From the NCBI GenBank assembly GCA_015494005.1, contig WGCB01000085.1:1-13411 (forward strand): a stretch of DNA of 13,411 nucleotides, in the 5' to 3' direction. The notes under the pieces were generated by a model. The model was not told the origin of the DNA, made no database searches, and was given only the letters and a program-made list of their open reading frames with translations. Below, one piece after another: positions 7,457 to 13,411 of this stretch (the first letter of the stretch is position 1; each line of letters begins with the position of its first letter). A program made the position numbers and the translations under genes. Source of the stretch: Caldilineaceae bacterium. Lineage in GTDB: Bacteria; Chloroflexota; Anaerolineae; Caldilineales; Caldilineaceae.

Positions 7457-7643
7457 CCCGGACACCCCGGAGCCAGCCTCCTGGGCCTGGCCCGCCCTGC
7501 CCACGGAGACGGAGATCTACATCCTGCCCGATGGCCGGGTGGTCATCGCCGATCTGCCCGGGGAGCTGGCGTCCCTGGTCCAGGAGCTGGGCCCCACGGA
7601 GCCCTGCGCGGTGGACGAGCAGCCGGGTTCGGACCGCTCATGA
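7413..7643 (+). CDS. Small ORF repeating the DUF2997 strand motif
   Basis: A 76-codon frame between DUF2997 and the next gene. Its residues 34-43 read [10 protein letters not shown], nearly identical to [10 protein letters not shown] of the preceding DUF2997 protein, and [16 protein letters not shown] follows. The first 30 residues are Pro/Ser/Thr-rich and may be untranslated or a linker. Its TGA overlaps the next ATG as ATGA, typical of coupled genes. The only ATG is 7413, inside DUF2997, with GGGGA 6 nt before it; a CTG at 7497 would start just before the conserved part. It looks like a partial duplicate of DUF2997 that lost the Cys and GEYYE segments. I do not recognise a named family and the start is uncertain. 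Confidence 0.55.
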   Translation: MRKRPTPPSTSRPTSPDTPEPASWAWPALPTETEIYILPDGRVVIADLPGELASLVQELGPTEPCAVDEQPGSDRS

Positions 7644-8335
7644 ACAGTGTCACCCAGCTGCACCGCCACCTGGAGCTCCTGAGCGAAGGCGATCCGCCCT
7701 GGCACACCCTCTTCGTCCTGGAGCAGGAGCCAGGCCAGCCCGAGCGGCTGCTCCTCATCGACCCGCCCCCGGACGTGGCCGAGCGCTTCACCCTGCCGCC
7801 CCAGGTCCTCACCCTGGCCACGGGCCCGGGCGTCCGGGTGGCCGGCCAGGCCGTCCGCCTCACCCCGGGCCAGCTCTCCCACGTGCGGGTGGGGGAGCAC
7901 CTGCTGGACATCCACGCCCGCCAGGGGCGAGCCGTGGTGCTCTTCCCTGCCCTGGGCATCCTGGTGGGGGGCGATTTCGGCAGCGACCTGGCCCTGCCTG
8001 CCCTGGCCCCGGGATCCGACGGCACGGAGGAGCTGGAGACCCTGCGTCTGCTGGCCCGGCTGGTGAAGGAGCGGGAGCGACTCCTCTATATCCCCCGCAC
8101 CGGCTCCCTGAGCGAGGACAAGGTCACGGTGATGACCCGGCTGGCCGAGGACGTGGCCTACCTCCACGGCCTGCGGCGGACCATCCCCGGCGCGGTGCAG
8201 CGGCGGGAGGAGCTCCCGGCCGTGCAGCGGGCGTCCCTGGCCCTGCTGCCGGAGAACCGGCGCACGTCCCTCTGCGCGGCGATCCACCGGCGCAACGTGG
8301 CTACCTTGTTTCAGGCGATGGGGGAGATGAGATGA
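7640..8335 (+). CDS. Unassigned protein, metallo-beta-lactamase-fold-like without metal ligands
   Basis: A 231-residue soluble protein. The order of segments resembles the metallo-beta-lactamase fold: LLLIDPPPDV (37-46) where the fold has LIDTG, HVRVGEHLLDIHARQG (81-96) near the HTPGH position, VVLFPALGILVGGDFG (99-114) matching the strand ending in TGD, and RLLYIPRTGSLSEDK (147-161) where PGHG normally stands. The HxHxDH motif and other metal-binding histidines are missing, so a hydrolase role is unlikely. A helical C-terminal tail of about 70 residues follows. The ATG overlaps the preceding stop (ATGA). It is the last gene before the terminator at 8444. The MBL link is my reading of weak pattern similarity and may be wrong; the gene itself is well supported by codon pattern and coupling. 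Confidence 0.6.
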   Translation: MNSVTQLHRHLELLSEGDPPWHTLFVLEQEPGQPERLLLIDPPPDVAERFTLPPQVLTLATGPGVRVAGQAVRLTPGQLSHVRVGEHLLDIHARQGRAVVLFPALGILVGGDFGSDLALPALAPGSDGTEELETLRLLARLVKERERLLYIPRTGSLSEDKVTVMTRLAEDVAYLHGLRRTIPGAVQRREELPAVQRASLALLPENRRTSLCAAIHRRNVATLFQAMGEMR

Positions 8336-8374
8336 AGTGAAGGATGAGAAGAGATGAAATGAGGTGAGGGAAAG
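8321..8374 (+). repeat. C-free GA-rich tract with seven TGA pentamers
   Basis: These 54 bases contain no C, and each of the seven T lies in a TGA (8328, 8333, 8338, 8345, 8355, 8360, 8365), mostly spaced by five or multiples of five. It looks like a decayed GATGA-type pentamer repeat. It covers the stop codon of the preceding gene, so slippage here would alter only its last residues. Confidence 0.5.
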
Positions 8375-8415
8375 CGAATCGAATCCGATTCGCGTGGACG
8401 GGGCAAGCCCTGTCC
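8374..8415. repeat. Two adjacent hairpin-forming inverted repeats, possible dispersed repeat remnant
   Basis: The first hairpin has arms GCGAATCG (8374-8381) and CGATTCGC (8386-8393) with a 4-base loop. The second (8396-8415) pairs GGACGGGG with CCCTGTCC around CAAG, with one G-T pair. Elements of the form GTAGGGACAGGGCTTGCCC are reminiscent of dispersed intergenic repeats in Chloroflexota and cyanobacteria, but no second copy is in the window. Confidence 0.4.
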
Positions 8416-8443
8416 CTACCGAATTTTCGCCCCAATGGCTCTC

Positions 8444-8474
8444 GTCCCCGCATCTGGCCGGGGACGTTCTTTTT
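8444..8474 (+). terminator. Intrinsic terminator of the DUF1257 cluster
   Basis: GTCCCCG (8444-8450) pairs with CGGGGAC (8459-8465) around an 8-base loop, and the T-rich run TTCTTTTT (8467-8474) follows. It points in the plus direction and ends 17 nt before the stop of the convergent ruvB. There is no matching T run on the other strand. Confidence 0.7.
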
Positions 8475-8491
8475 GTCCGGGGGCCAGCCCG

Positions 8492-9598
8492 CTAGCCGAA
8501 GAGGCTGCCCTGGCCCGGCGTCTCCGGGTAGGGGACGCCCATGTGCTGGTAGGCGGCCCGGGTGGCCACCCGCCCCCGGGGCGTCCGGTCCAGGAAGCCC
8601 AGCTGGAGCAGGTAGGGCTCCACCACGTCCATGATGGTGTCCCGCTCCTCGCTGACGCTGGCGGCCAGGGTCTCCAGGCCCACAGGCCCCCCGCCGAACT
8701 TGGTGATGATGGCGCTCAGCACCCGGCGGTCCAGGTCGTCCAGCCCCAGGTGATCGATCTCCTGCAGGGCCAGCGCGTCCTGGGCCACCTCCTGGTCGAT
8801 GAAGCCCTCGGCCCGCACCTGGGCGAAGTCCCGGACCCGGCGCAGCAGCCGCAGGGCGACCCGGGGCGTCCCTCGGGATCGCCGGGCGATCTCCCGGGCT
8901 CCGGCCTGGTCGATGGGCATCTCCAGGAGCCTGGCCGCCCGGATCACGATCTCCTCCAGGGCCTCCACGGAGTAGAAGTCGAAGCGCTCCACCACGCCGA
9001 AGCGGGCCCGCAGGGGCGAAGTGATGAGGGCCAGGCGGGTGGTGGCGCCGATGACCGTGAAGCGGGGCAGCTTCAGGCGGATGCTGCGGGCGCTGGGTCC
9101 GCTGCCCACGGTGATGTCCAGGACGAAATCCTCCATGGCCGGGTAGAGGATCTCCTCCACGGCCCGGCCCAGGCGGTGGATCTCGTCGATGAAGAGGATG
9201 TCCCCCTTACGCAGGTTGGTGAGGATGGCAGCCAGGTCCCCGGCCTTCTCGATGGCCGGGCCGGCAGTGGGCTTGAGGTTGGCGCCCATCTCCTGGGCCA
9301 GGATGTGGCTGAGGGTGGTCTTGCCCAGGCCGGGCGGGCCGTAGAGGAGCACGTGGTCCAGGGCCTCTTCCCGCTGGCGGGCCGCCTGCACCAGGATGCG
9401 CATCTTGTCCCGCAGCCGCTCCTGGCCGATCATCTCGTCCAGGCTGCGAGGACGCAAGGCGTAGTCCAACCGTTTGTCCCCGGACTGCTCCTGGCCGGAG
9501 ACGGCCCGGCTGCTCTCCCTTTGACGGCCTGGGGCCTTCCGCCCCCGGGTCTCTCCACCGCCCGCACCCTGGGCGCCCAGGCTTCGTTCGTCTACCAT
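8492..9598 (-). CDS. ruvB: Holliday junction branch migration ATPase RuvB
   Basis: RuvB is the hexameric AAA+ motor that, with RuvA, drives branch migration at Holliday junctions before RuvC cuts. This copy has 368 residues. Visible marks are [16 protein letters not shown] near residue 45, Walker [18 protein letters not shown], Walker [10 protein letters not shown], sensor 1 GATTR, the arginine-finger segment LRARFG, and the C-terminal winged helix with [17 protein letters not shown]. About 40 residues precede the conserved core, Gly/Arg/Ser-rich and probably disordered. ATG 9598 is preferred; the ribosome site is weak (GGCGGA). An in-frame GTG at 9691 would add 31 residues, but it has no ribosome site and sits close to the promoter. 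The gene is single here, with ruvA and ruvC not in view, and divergent from dksA. Confidence 0.96.
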   Translation of the reverse strand: MVDERSLGAQGAGGGETRGRKAPGRQRESSRAVSGQEQSGDKRLDYALRPRSLDEMIGQERLRDKMRILVQAARQREEALDHVLLYGPPGLGKTTLSHILAQEMGANLKPTAGPAIEKAGDLAAILTNLRKGDILFIDEIHRLGRAVEEILYPAMEDFVLDITVGSGPSARSIRLKLPRFTVIGATTRLALITSPLRARFGVVERFDFYSVEALEEIVIRAARLLEMPIDQAGAREIARRSRGTPRVALRLLRRVRDFAQVRAEGFIDQEVAQDALALQEIDHLGLDDLDRRVLSAIITKFGGGPVGLETLAASVSEERDTIMDVVEPYLLQLGFLDRTPRGRVATRAAYQHMGVPYPETPGQGSLFG

Positions 9599-9717
9599 AG
9601 TCTGTCCGCCATGCTCTGCCCACCCGAAAGCGTCTGGGATCCGGTCCTTGTAACGCCGACGGGCCAGGGCGAATCTAATTGGAAACCACACCAGAACGGA
9701 TTTGCTATTTCCTGGGC

Positions 9718-9746
9718 ATTATAACAGAGTTTCTGGGTGGGCCGAA
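9718..9746 (-). promoter_or_regulatory. ruvB promoter, extended -10
   Basis: The minus strand reads -35 TTCGGC (9741-9746, weak), a 17-bp spacer, then TGT-TATAAT (-10 at 9718-9723). Transcription would start near 9711, about 113 nt before the chosen ATG. Confidence 0.65.
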
Positions 9747-9756
9747 ACCGACTGGC

Positions 9757-9768
9757 GATCCGCGGATC
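9757..9768. repeat. 12-bp perfect palindrome GATCCGCGGATC
   Basis: A self-complementary 12-mer just upstream of the ruvB -35, merging into the tandem repeat that starts at 9765. Possible protein-binding site; no direct evidence of function. Confidence 0.5.
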
Positions 9769-9798
9769 GATCGCAGGGAGAGATCGATCACAGGGAGA
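9765..9798. repeat. 17-bp tandem direct repeat (two copies)
   Basis: Copy 1 (9765-9781) is GATCGATCGCAGGGAGA and copy 2 (9782-9798) is GATCGATCACAGGGAGA, with one mismatch. Each copy begins with the palindrome GATCGATC. They lie between the two divergent promoters, upstream of the -35 of each, where an activator or repressor could reach both. Confidence 0.75.
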
Positions 9799-9854
9799 GG
9801 ACAAGGCCAAGGATTTTCGATCGGATTCGATTGGAAATTGTGGCGCCGAAAGCC

Positions 9855-9883
9855 TTGACCTTCAGCTGAATTGGTGCTATAAC
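9855..9883 (+). promoter_or_regulatory. dksA-like/upp promoter, sigma-70 type with extended -10
   Basis: On the plus strand: -35 TTGACC (9855-9860), a 17-bp spacer ending in TGC, and -10 TATAAC (9878-9883). Both hexamers match five of six consensus bases. The start would be near 9890, leaving a leader of about 135 nt. Confidence 0.78.
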
Positions 9884-10024
9884 GGGGCGAAATCCTGGAA
9901 ACCAGGCCATTTCCCAGAGGACGGCCCCGGCAAGAGGGCCCTCCAAACAACCACACCGAGCCCATCACGGACCAGAGGTCCTGTTTACGTTCGAAGTTCC
10001 CAGCCATCTCAGGAGGATACACGC

Positions 10025-10414
10025 GTGACCGAACAGCCCTATCCGGATCCGAAGTTTGTGGAGAAGGAGAAGAAACGATTGCTGGAGGAGAAGGCAATCA
10101 TCGAAGAGGAGCTGGCCAACCTGCGGGCGGCCATGCTGGAGGAGGTAGATGTGGAACCGGATGAAGGGGATGCAGGCATCTTCGAACGGGAAAAGACCGC
10201 TACCCTCATCTCCGTGCTGGAGCACAAGCTCTCCAACATTCAAGCCGCTCTGCGGGCCATCGAAAAAGGCGTCTACGGCATCTGCGAGCGCTGCGGCAAG
10301 CCCATCGAGAAAGAGCGCCTGGAGGTGAAGCCGGACGCCACTCTCTGCCTGCAGTGCCAGAAAGAAGTGGAGGCCATGAACCGCCGGGGCCGCCCGGGCG
10401 CCGCCCGCTGGTAG
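10025..10414 (+). CDS. TraR/DksA-family zinc-finger protein
   Basis: A 129-residue DksA/TraR-type protein. Relatives bind the secondary channel of RNA polymerase and modulate initiation, often with ppGpp. Residues 8-82 form two helices likely to pair as a coiled coil. The turn DEGDAG (46-51) corresponds to the acidic tip of DksA. The C4 zinc finger follows, CERC (87-90) and CLQC (108-111), with GVYGICERCGKPIEKERL before and after. The start is GTG 10025, with AGGAGG 8 nt before it; the open frame continues far upstream, but that part reads as leader. It is the first gene of a likely two-gene unit with upp, 48 nt downstream, under the promoter at 9855. It may be a general stress or growth-rate regulator; whether it equals true DksA is not decidable. 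Confidence 0.88.
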   Translation: MTEQPYPDPKFVEKEKKRLLEEKAIIEEELANLRAAMLEEVDVEPDEGDAGIFEREKTATLISVLEHKLSNIQAALRAIEKGVYGICERCGKPIEKERLEVKPDATLCLQCQKEVEAMNRRGRPGAARW

Positions 10415-10462
10415 CCGCTTTCCGTCCTCGCCACACGTTTCTTCAAAGAAATGAGGTCTGCC

Positions 10463-11137
10463 ATGTCCGAGCAGCGGGCAGAGAATGTGTTCGTCTCCAA
10501 GCATCCCCTGGTGGCCCACAAGCTGACCATCCTGCGGGACAAGGAGACCAAGCCCAAGCAGTTCCGGGAAGTGATCTTCGAGATCTCGTCCATGCTGGCC
10601 TACGAGGCCATGTACGACCTGCCCCTGGCCGAGACTACGGTGGAGACCCCTCTGACCACGGCCAAGGGCTGGGTGATGCAGGAGGAGATCGGCCTGGTGC
10701 CCATCCTCCGCTCCGGCCTGGGCATGGTGGAGGGGATCCAGAACCTGATCCCCCAGTGCGAGGTCTGGCACCTGGGCCTCTACCGGGACGAGGAGACCCT
10801 GGAGCCGGTGATCTACTACAGCAAGTTCCCGCCCCAGATCGACCTTTCCTACTGCTTTGTGCTGGACCCCATGCTGGCCACCGGGGGCTCGGCCATCGCC
10901 GCGGTGGACATCCTCAAGCAGCGAGGGGTGGCGAAGATCAAGTACCTGGGCATCCTGGCCGCGCCCGAGGGGATCCAGGCCCTGCACCAGGCCCACCCGG
11001 ACGTGGCCATCCACGTGGCCTGGGTGGACGAACGGCTGACCACCGCCGAGGACGCGGAGAGGGGGCTGCCCCCAGGCTTCATCTGGCCCGGCCTGGGGGA
11101 TGCGGGGGACCGGCAGTTCGGCACCACGGACGCCTGA
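10463..11137 (+). CDS. upp: Uracil phosphoribosyltransferase
   Basis: This 224-residue cytosolic salvage enzyme makes UMP from uracil and PRPP. Marks are the N-terminal [18 protein letters not shown] (12-29), [14 protein letters not shown] (78-91), the PRPP loop [12 protein letters not shown] (133-144) and the uracil-binding [17 protein letters not shown] (205-221). The tip ends in TTDA rather than the common FGTK end. ATG 10463 is chosen, with GAGG 7 nt before it and the family N-terminus; an ATG four codons earlier overlaps that ribosome site. It probably shares a transcript with the DksA-like gene. A strong hairpin terminator follows 28 nt after the stop. Confidence 0.96.
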   Translation: MSEQRAENVFVSKHPLVAHKLTILRDKETKPKQFREVIFEISSMLAYEAMYDLPLAETTVETPLTTAKGWVMQEEIGLVPILRSGLGMVEGIQNLIPQCEVWHLGLYRDEETLEPVIYYSKFPPQIDLSYCFVLDPMLATGGSAIAAVDILKQRGVAKIKYLGILAAPEGIQALHQAHPDVAIHVAWVDERLTTAEDAERGLPPGFIWPGLGDAGDRQFGTTDA

Positions 11138-11165
11138 GCTCAGTTCCTCACTGCTCGACGACGCG

Positions 11166-11194
11166 AAAAACCCGCCGCATCTGGCGGGTTTTTT
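11166..11194. terminator. Bidirectional intrinsic terminator between upp and lipA
   Basis: CCCGCC (11171-11176) pairs with GGCGGG (11183-11188) around a 6-base loop. The stem is flanked by A5 on the left and T6 on the right, which extend it. Either strand gives a GC stem plus U run, fitting the convergent arrangement of upp (plus) and lipA (minus). Confidence 0.88.
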
Positions 11195-11232
11195 CGTGGG
11201 TTCGAATAGGCCGGGGGAGGAGCGAGGACCGC

Positions 11233-12207
11233 CTACACGTCCCTGCGGCGGCTGAGGTGGGCCTGGCCGTCCGCGTGGTAGCTGCTGCGCACCAGGGGGC
11301 CGCTCTCCACCCACTGGAAGCCCCGGGCCAGCCCTTCCTCCTCCAGGCGCTGGAACTCCTCCGGCGTGTAGTAGCGCTGGATGGGCAGGTGGAAACGGCT
11401 GGGCTGCAGGTACTGGCCGATGGTCATGATGTCCACATCCTGGGCCCGCAGATCGTCCATCACCTGCAGGATCTCGTCCCAGCTTTCCCCCAGGCCCACC
11501 ATGATGCCCGACTTGGTCAGGGCCAGGGGATCCATCTCCTTGGCCCGGCGCAGGAGCTCCATGCTCCGGGCGTACTTGGCCTGGGGACGCACGGTGCGGT
11601 AGAGGCGAGGAACCGTCTCGGTGTTGTGGTTCAGGATCTCCGGTCGGGCCTCCATGACCACCTGCAGGGCTGCCCAGTCCCCTTTGAAGTCCGGGATGAG
11701 CACCTCCACCGTGCAGCCAGGCTGGAGCCGCCGGATCCAGCGGATGCTCTCCGCGAAGACCCAGGCCCCGCCGTCCGGCTGCTCGTCCCGGTTCACGCTG
11801 GTGAGGACGGCGTGCTGCAACCCCATGGCCTGGACGCTCTCCGCCACCCGCCGGGGCTCGTCCGGGTCCAGGGGGGCAGGGCGGCCGGTCTTGATCTTGC
11901 AGAAGCCACAGCTCCGGGTGCAGGTGTCCCCCATGAGCAGGAAGGTGGCCGTGCCCCGGCCCCAGCACTCGCCGATGTTGGGGCACATGGCTTCCTCGCA
12001 GACCGTGTGCAGGTGCTTGCCCCGGAAGAGCCCCTTCAGCTCCCGGTACTTGGGGCTGTCCACCGGCCCCACCCGCAGCCAGGGTGGGCGGCGGCCTCGG
12101 GTCAGCTGACCGGACCGGCTGTTGTCCGGCTGGTAGGTGGGCGCGGGCTCCAGGTGGATGTGGCCGTGGGCGTTGTGGATGGCGTGTTTTCCGTTGCTGC
12201 CAGCCAT
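11233..12207 (-). CDS. lipA: Lipoyl synthase
   Basis: LipA is the radical SAM enzyme that inserts two sulfurs into octanoyl groups on lipoyl domains, using one auxiliary 4Fe-4S cluster as sulfur source. This copy has 324 residues. The auxiliary cluster motif is [12 protein letters not shown] (Cys70, 75, 81). The radical SAM motif is CTRSCGFC (Cys96, 100, 103). The C-terminal RSSYHAD (307-313) supplies the serine ligand. The N-terminus is about 40 residues long before the conserved PPWLRV and contains a His-rich stretch, [11 protein letters not shown] (8-18), unusual for LipA. GGAGG lies 4 nt before the ATG, which supports this start. It follows the STAS gene by 13 nt and is the last gene of that unit. 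No lipB is in view. Confidence 0.96.
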   Translation of the reverse strand: MAGSNGKHAIHNAHGHIHLEPAPTYQPDNSRSGQLTRGRRPPWLRVGPVDSPKYRELKGLFRGKHLHTVCEEAMCPNIGECWGRGTATFLLMGDTCTRSCGFCKIKTGRPAPLDPDEPRRVAESVQAMGLQHAVLTSVNRDEQPDGGAWVFAESIRWIRRLQPGCTVEVLIPDFKGDWAALQVVMEARPEILNHNTETVPRLYRTVRPQAKYARSMELLRRAKEMDPLALTKSGIMVGLGESWDEILQVMDDLRAQDVDIMTIGQYLQPSRFHLPIQRYYTPEEFQRLEEEGLARGFQWVESGPLVRSSYHADGQAHLSRRRDV

Positions 12208-12220
12208 GGTTCCTCCGTTC

Positions 12221-12613
12221 TTAGATGAGACGCCGTTTCTGCATGCCGGGTTGGTGGCTGGAAGCGGCCTCCAGAGCCGCCTCCACCGAATCGAACATCT
12301 GGAAGAAGTTGGGCTCCTCTTCCTCCTTCACCAGGCCGATGATGCGCATCATCCGCAGCACCGGCTCCTGCACCATGGCCAGGTAGACATCTCCCCGGTC
12401 GAAGCGGCGGCAGGTCTTGGCATAGGCGATGAGCAGGCTCAGGCCCGAGCTGCCGATGTAGGTGCATTTCTCCAGGTTGAGGACCAGATGGAAGCGCCCC
12501 ATGTGGATGGTGGTGCGCAGCATCTGCTCCAGGTCCGGGACCGTGGCGGCGGTCAGATCCCCGACGATCTCGAACAGGTCACAGGAGTCGATGGATTTGT
12601 GATGGATCTGCAT
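12221..12613 (-). CDS. STAS-domain protein, anti-sigma-factor antagonist-like
   Basis: A 130-residue single STAS domain, like SpoIIAA/RsbV proteins that bind anti-sigma kinases and are switched by serine phosphorylation. The core is seen as [19 protein letters not shown] (about 14-32), [19 protein letters not shown] (43-61), [21 protein letters not shown] (about 75-95) and [11 protein letters not shown] near the end. Ser56 in GSSGL is the position phosphorylated in SpoIIAA; the usual preceding Asp is Gly here. ATG 12613 has AGAGG 5 nt before it; a GTG two codons earlier overlaps that site. It sits between an O-antigen ligase-like gene and lipA, with gaps of 22 and 13 nt. The partner kinase and sigma factor are not in view, so the pathway is unknown. 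Confidence 0.88.
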   Translation of the reverse strand: MQIHHKSIDSCDLFEIVGDLTAATVPDLEQMLRTTIHMGRFHLVLNLEKCTYIGSSGLSLLIAYAKTCRRFDRGDVYLAMVQEPVLRMMRIIGLVKEEEEPNFFQMFDSVEAALEAASSHQPGMQKRRLI

Positions 12614-12635
12614 CCACACCTCTCAATCGTGCGAA

Positions 12636-13411
12636 TCAGCTGTGTGAACCCACCGGATGCCCATTGGCTTCGTCCTGGATCAGGATGGTGGCCGCGGCCA
12701 GGCCCAGGTAGAGCCAAAAGAGCACGGTCATGTGGGGGTAGGTCATGTTGAACCAGTAGTGATCGAAGAGGCCGCTGACCAGGGCCCCGAAGACCGCCCC
12801 GGTGAAGCCCAGGAGCAGCGCCTCCCTTTCCCGGGCGTAGCCCCGCCGCCAGGAGCTCAGGACCATGCCGAAGAAGCCGACCATCACGGCCAGGAAGGCG
12901 GCCAGCCCCACCAGCCCCATGTTCTCCGCGATGATCAGATAGAGCATGCTCACCCCCAGGTAGAGGTCGATGTCCGGCACCCCGGTGAAGCCCACCCCGA
13001 AGAGGGGATAGCGGCCGATCAAGATGAGCGCGTCCTTGTACTCCCCGAAGCGCATCTGGGTGGCCAGATCCTGACCGGCCAGGCCAGCCATCAGCCGGGC
13101 CACGTACTCCTGGGTCTGGGGCAGGAGGAAGAGCAGGGCCGCGCCCACCAGGCCCAAGGGAATGAGCCGCCGGTAGCGCAGCACCGCAGGGACGGCCAGG
13201 GCCGCGGCCATCCCCAGCAGGGCCGAGCGGCTGTAGGTCAAGTAGAGGGCCAGGGAAGCCGTGGCCAGCATGAGGAACACCAGCCAGCGGGGCATCAGAG
13301 GCCGCCGGGTGACCAGCTGGGGCGCCAGGGCCCCGGCCGCCAGGACCATCATCCCGCCCAGGACATTGGGGTCCACCGCCGTGCCGATGGCCCGCATAGT
13401 GCCGTTGGGGT
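12636..13411 (-). CDS. O-antigen ligase/polymerase-family membrane protein, 5' end outside window
   Basis: The C-terminal 257 or so residues of a polytopic membrane protein of the O-antigen ligase / Wzy polymerase (Wzy_C) family, which join or polymerise lipid-linked glycans at the outer face of the membrane. Marks are the [10 protein letters not shown] region near the visible start, YSRSALLGM (a Wzy_C SR motif) in an early loop, [12 protein letters not shown] before the large external loop, and [13 protein letters not shown]. About seven or eight hydrophobic helices are visible, including a long pair around [20 protein letters not shown]. The frame stays open to the edge; the ATG at 13397 is probably internal because the upstream codons still read PNGT. 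In a Chloroflexota-like host, which lacks LPS, the product would more likely serve exopolysaccharide or a surface glycan. Specificity cannot be read. Confidence 0.85.
   Translation of the reverse strand, partial: PNGTMRAIGTAVDPNVLGGMMVLAAGALAPQLVTRRPLMPRWLVFLMLATASLALYLTYSRSALLGMAAALAVPAVLRYRRLIPLGLVGAALLFLLPQTQEYVARLMAGLAGQDLATQMRFGEYKDALILIGRYPLFGVGFTGVPDIDLYLGVSMLYLIIAENMGLVGLAAFLAVMVGFFGMVLSSWRRGYAREREALLLGFTGAVFGALVSGLFDHYWFNMTYPHMTVLFWLYLGLAAATILIQDEANGHPVGSHS

Larger units (their letters stand above)
9599..10024. other. Divergent intergenic region between ruvB and dksA-like gene
   Basis: This 426-nt stretch is notably less GC-rich than its surroundings and shows no convincing gene. 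From left to right it holds the ruvB leader, the ruvB promoter (9718-9746), the palindrome at 9757, the 17-bp tandem repeat at 9765-9798, the dksA promoter (9855-9883) and a dksA leader of about 135 nt with the small inverted repeat GGACC-aga-GGTCC just before the ribosome-site region. Confidence 0.7.

Noticed and set aside
9599..9691. N-terminal extension of RuvB by 31 residues from a GTG at 9691
   Set aside because: There is no ribosome site before that GTG, and the extra residues do not resemble RuvB; they read as leader sequence.
8377..9832. A 13-base sequence (ATCGGATTCGATT) shared in opposite orientation at 8377-8389 and 9820-9832
   Set aside because: A few such 13-mer coincidences are expected in a window this long, and no further similarity flanks them.
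9965..11986. A long minus-strand frame across dksA, upp and part of lipA
   Set aside because: It overlaps three recognisable genes in other frames and crosses the strong terminator at 11166.

Overview
The window reads as chromosomal DNA of a GC-rich, probably thermophilic or filamentous bacterium. The best guess is a member of the Chloroflexota (Caldilinea/Litorilinea-like). This is an inference from the transaldolase-phosphoglucose isomerase fusion, the polyphosphate glucokinase, the DUF1257/DUF2997 pair and overall codon use; no rRNA or other phylogenetic marker is present. Housekeeping genes dominate. I see no tRNA, rRNA, CRISPR array, transposase or phage gene.

Layout. (1) Positions 1-5815, minus strand, form a sugar-phosphate block read in the order mgsA (methylglyoxal synthase), ppgk (polyphosphate glucokinase), a LacD-type class I aldolase, tal-pgi (fused transaldolase/glucose-6-phosphate isomerase) and rpiA (cut by the window edge). 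Short gaps and Shine-Dalgarno sites built on the previous stop codon point to one operon from ppgk onward. Its own promoter has a -10 box lying inside a perfect inverted repeat. Together the enzymes make glucose 6-phosphate from polyphosphate, convert it to fructose 6-phosphate, and connect it to the pentose-phosphate pathway and to triose phosphates; mgsA opens the methylglyoxal bypass from DHAP. (2) Positions 5934-6731, plus strand, encode an MTAP/PNP-family protein whose substrate-binding residues look largely replaced. (3) Positions 6857-8335, plus strand, carry DUF1257 (Ycf35-like), DUF2997, a third small ORF repeating the DUF2997 strand motif, and a 231-residue protein resembling a metallo-beta-lactamase fold without its metal ligands. 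The cluster ends in a hairpin terminator. (4) ruvB is on the minus strand (8492-9598). It is divergent from dksA/traR-like and upp on the plus strand (10025-11137). The 426-nt divergent region holds two good promoters, a 12-bp palindrome and a 17-bp tandem repeat. (5) Positions 11233-13411, minus strand, carry an O-antigen ligase/polymerase-like membrane protein (5' end outside the window), a STAS-domain anti-sigma-factor antagonist-like protein and lipA. They converge on upp at a bidirectional hairpin terminator.

Five sigma-70-type promoters can be read, and all five carry the extended -10 TGN-TATAAT form. The most unusual parts are the degenerate MTAP-like protein, the DUF1257 cluster of unknown function, and the palindrome over the ppgk promoter.
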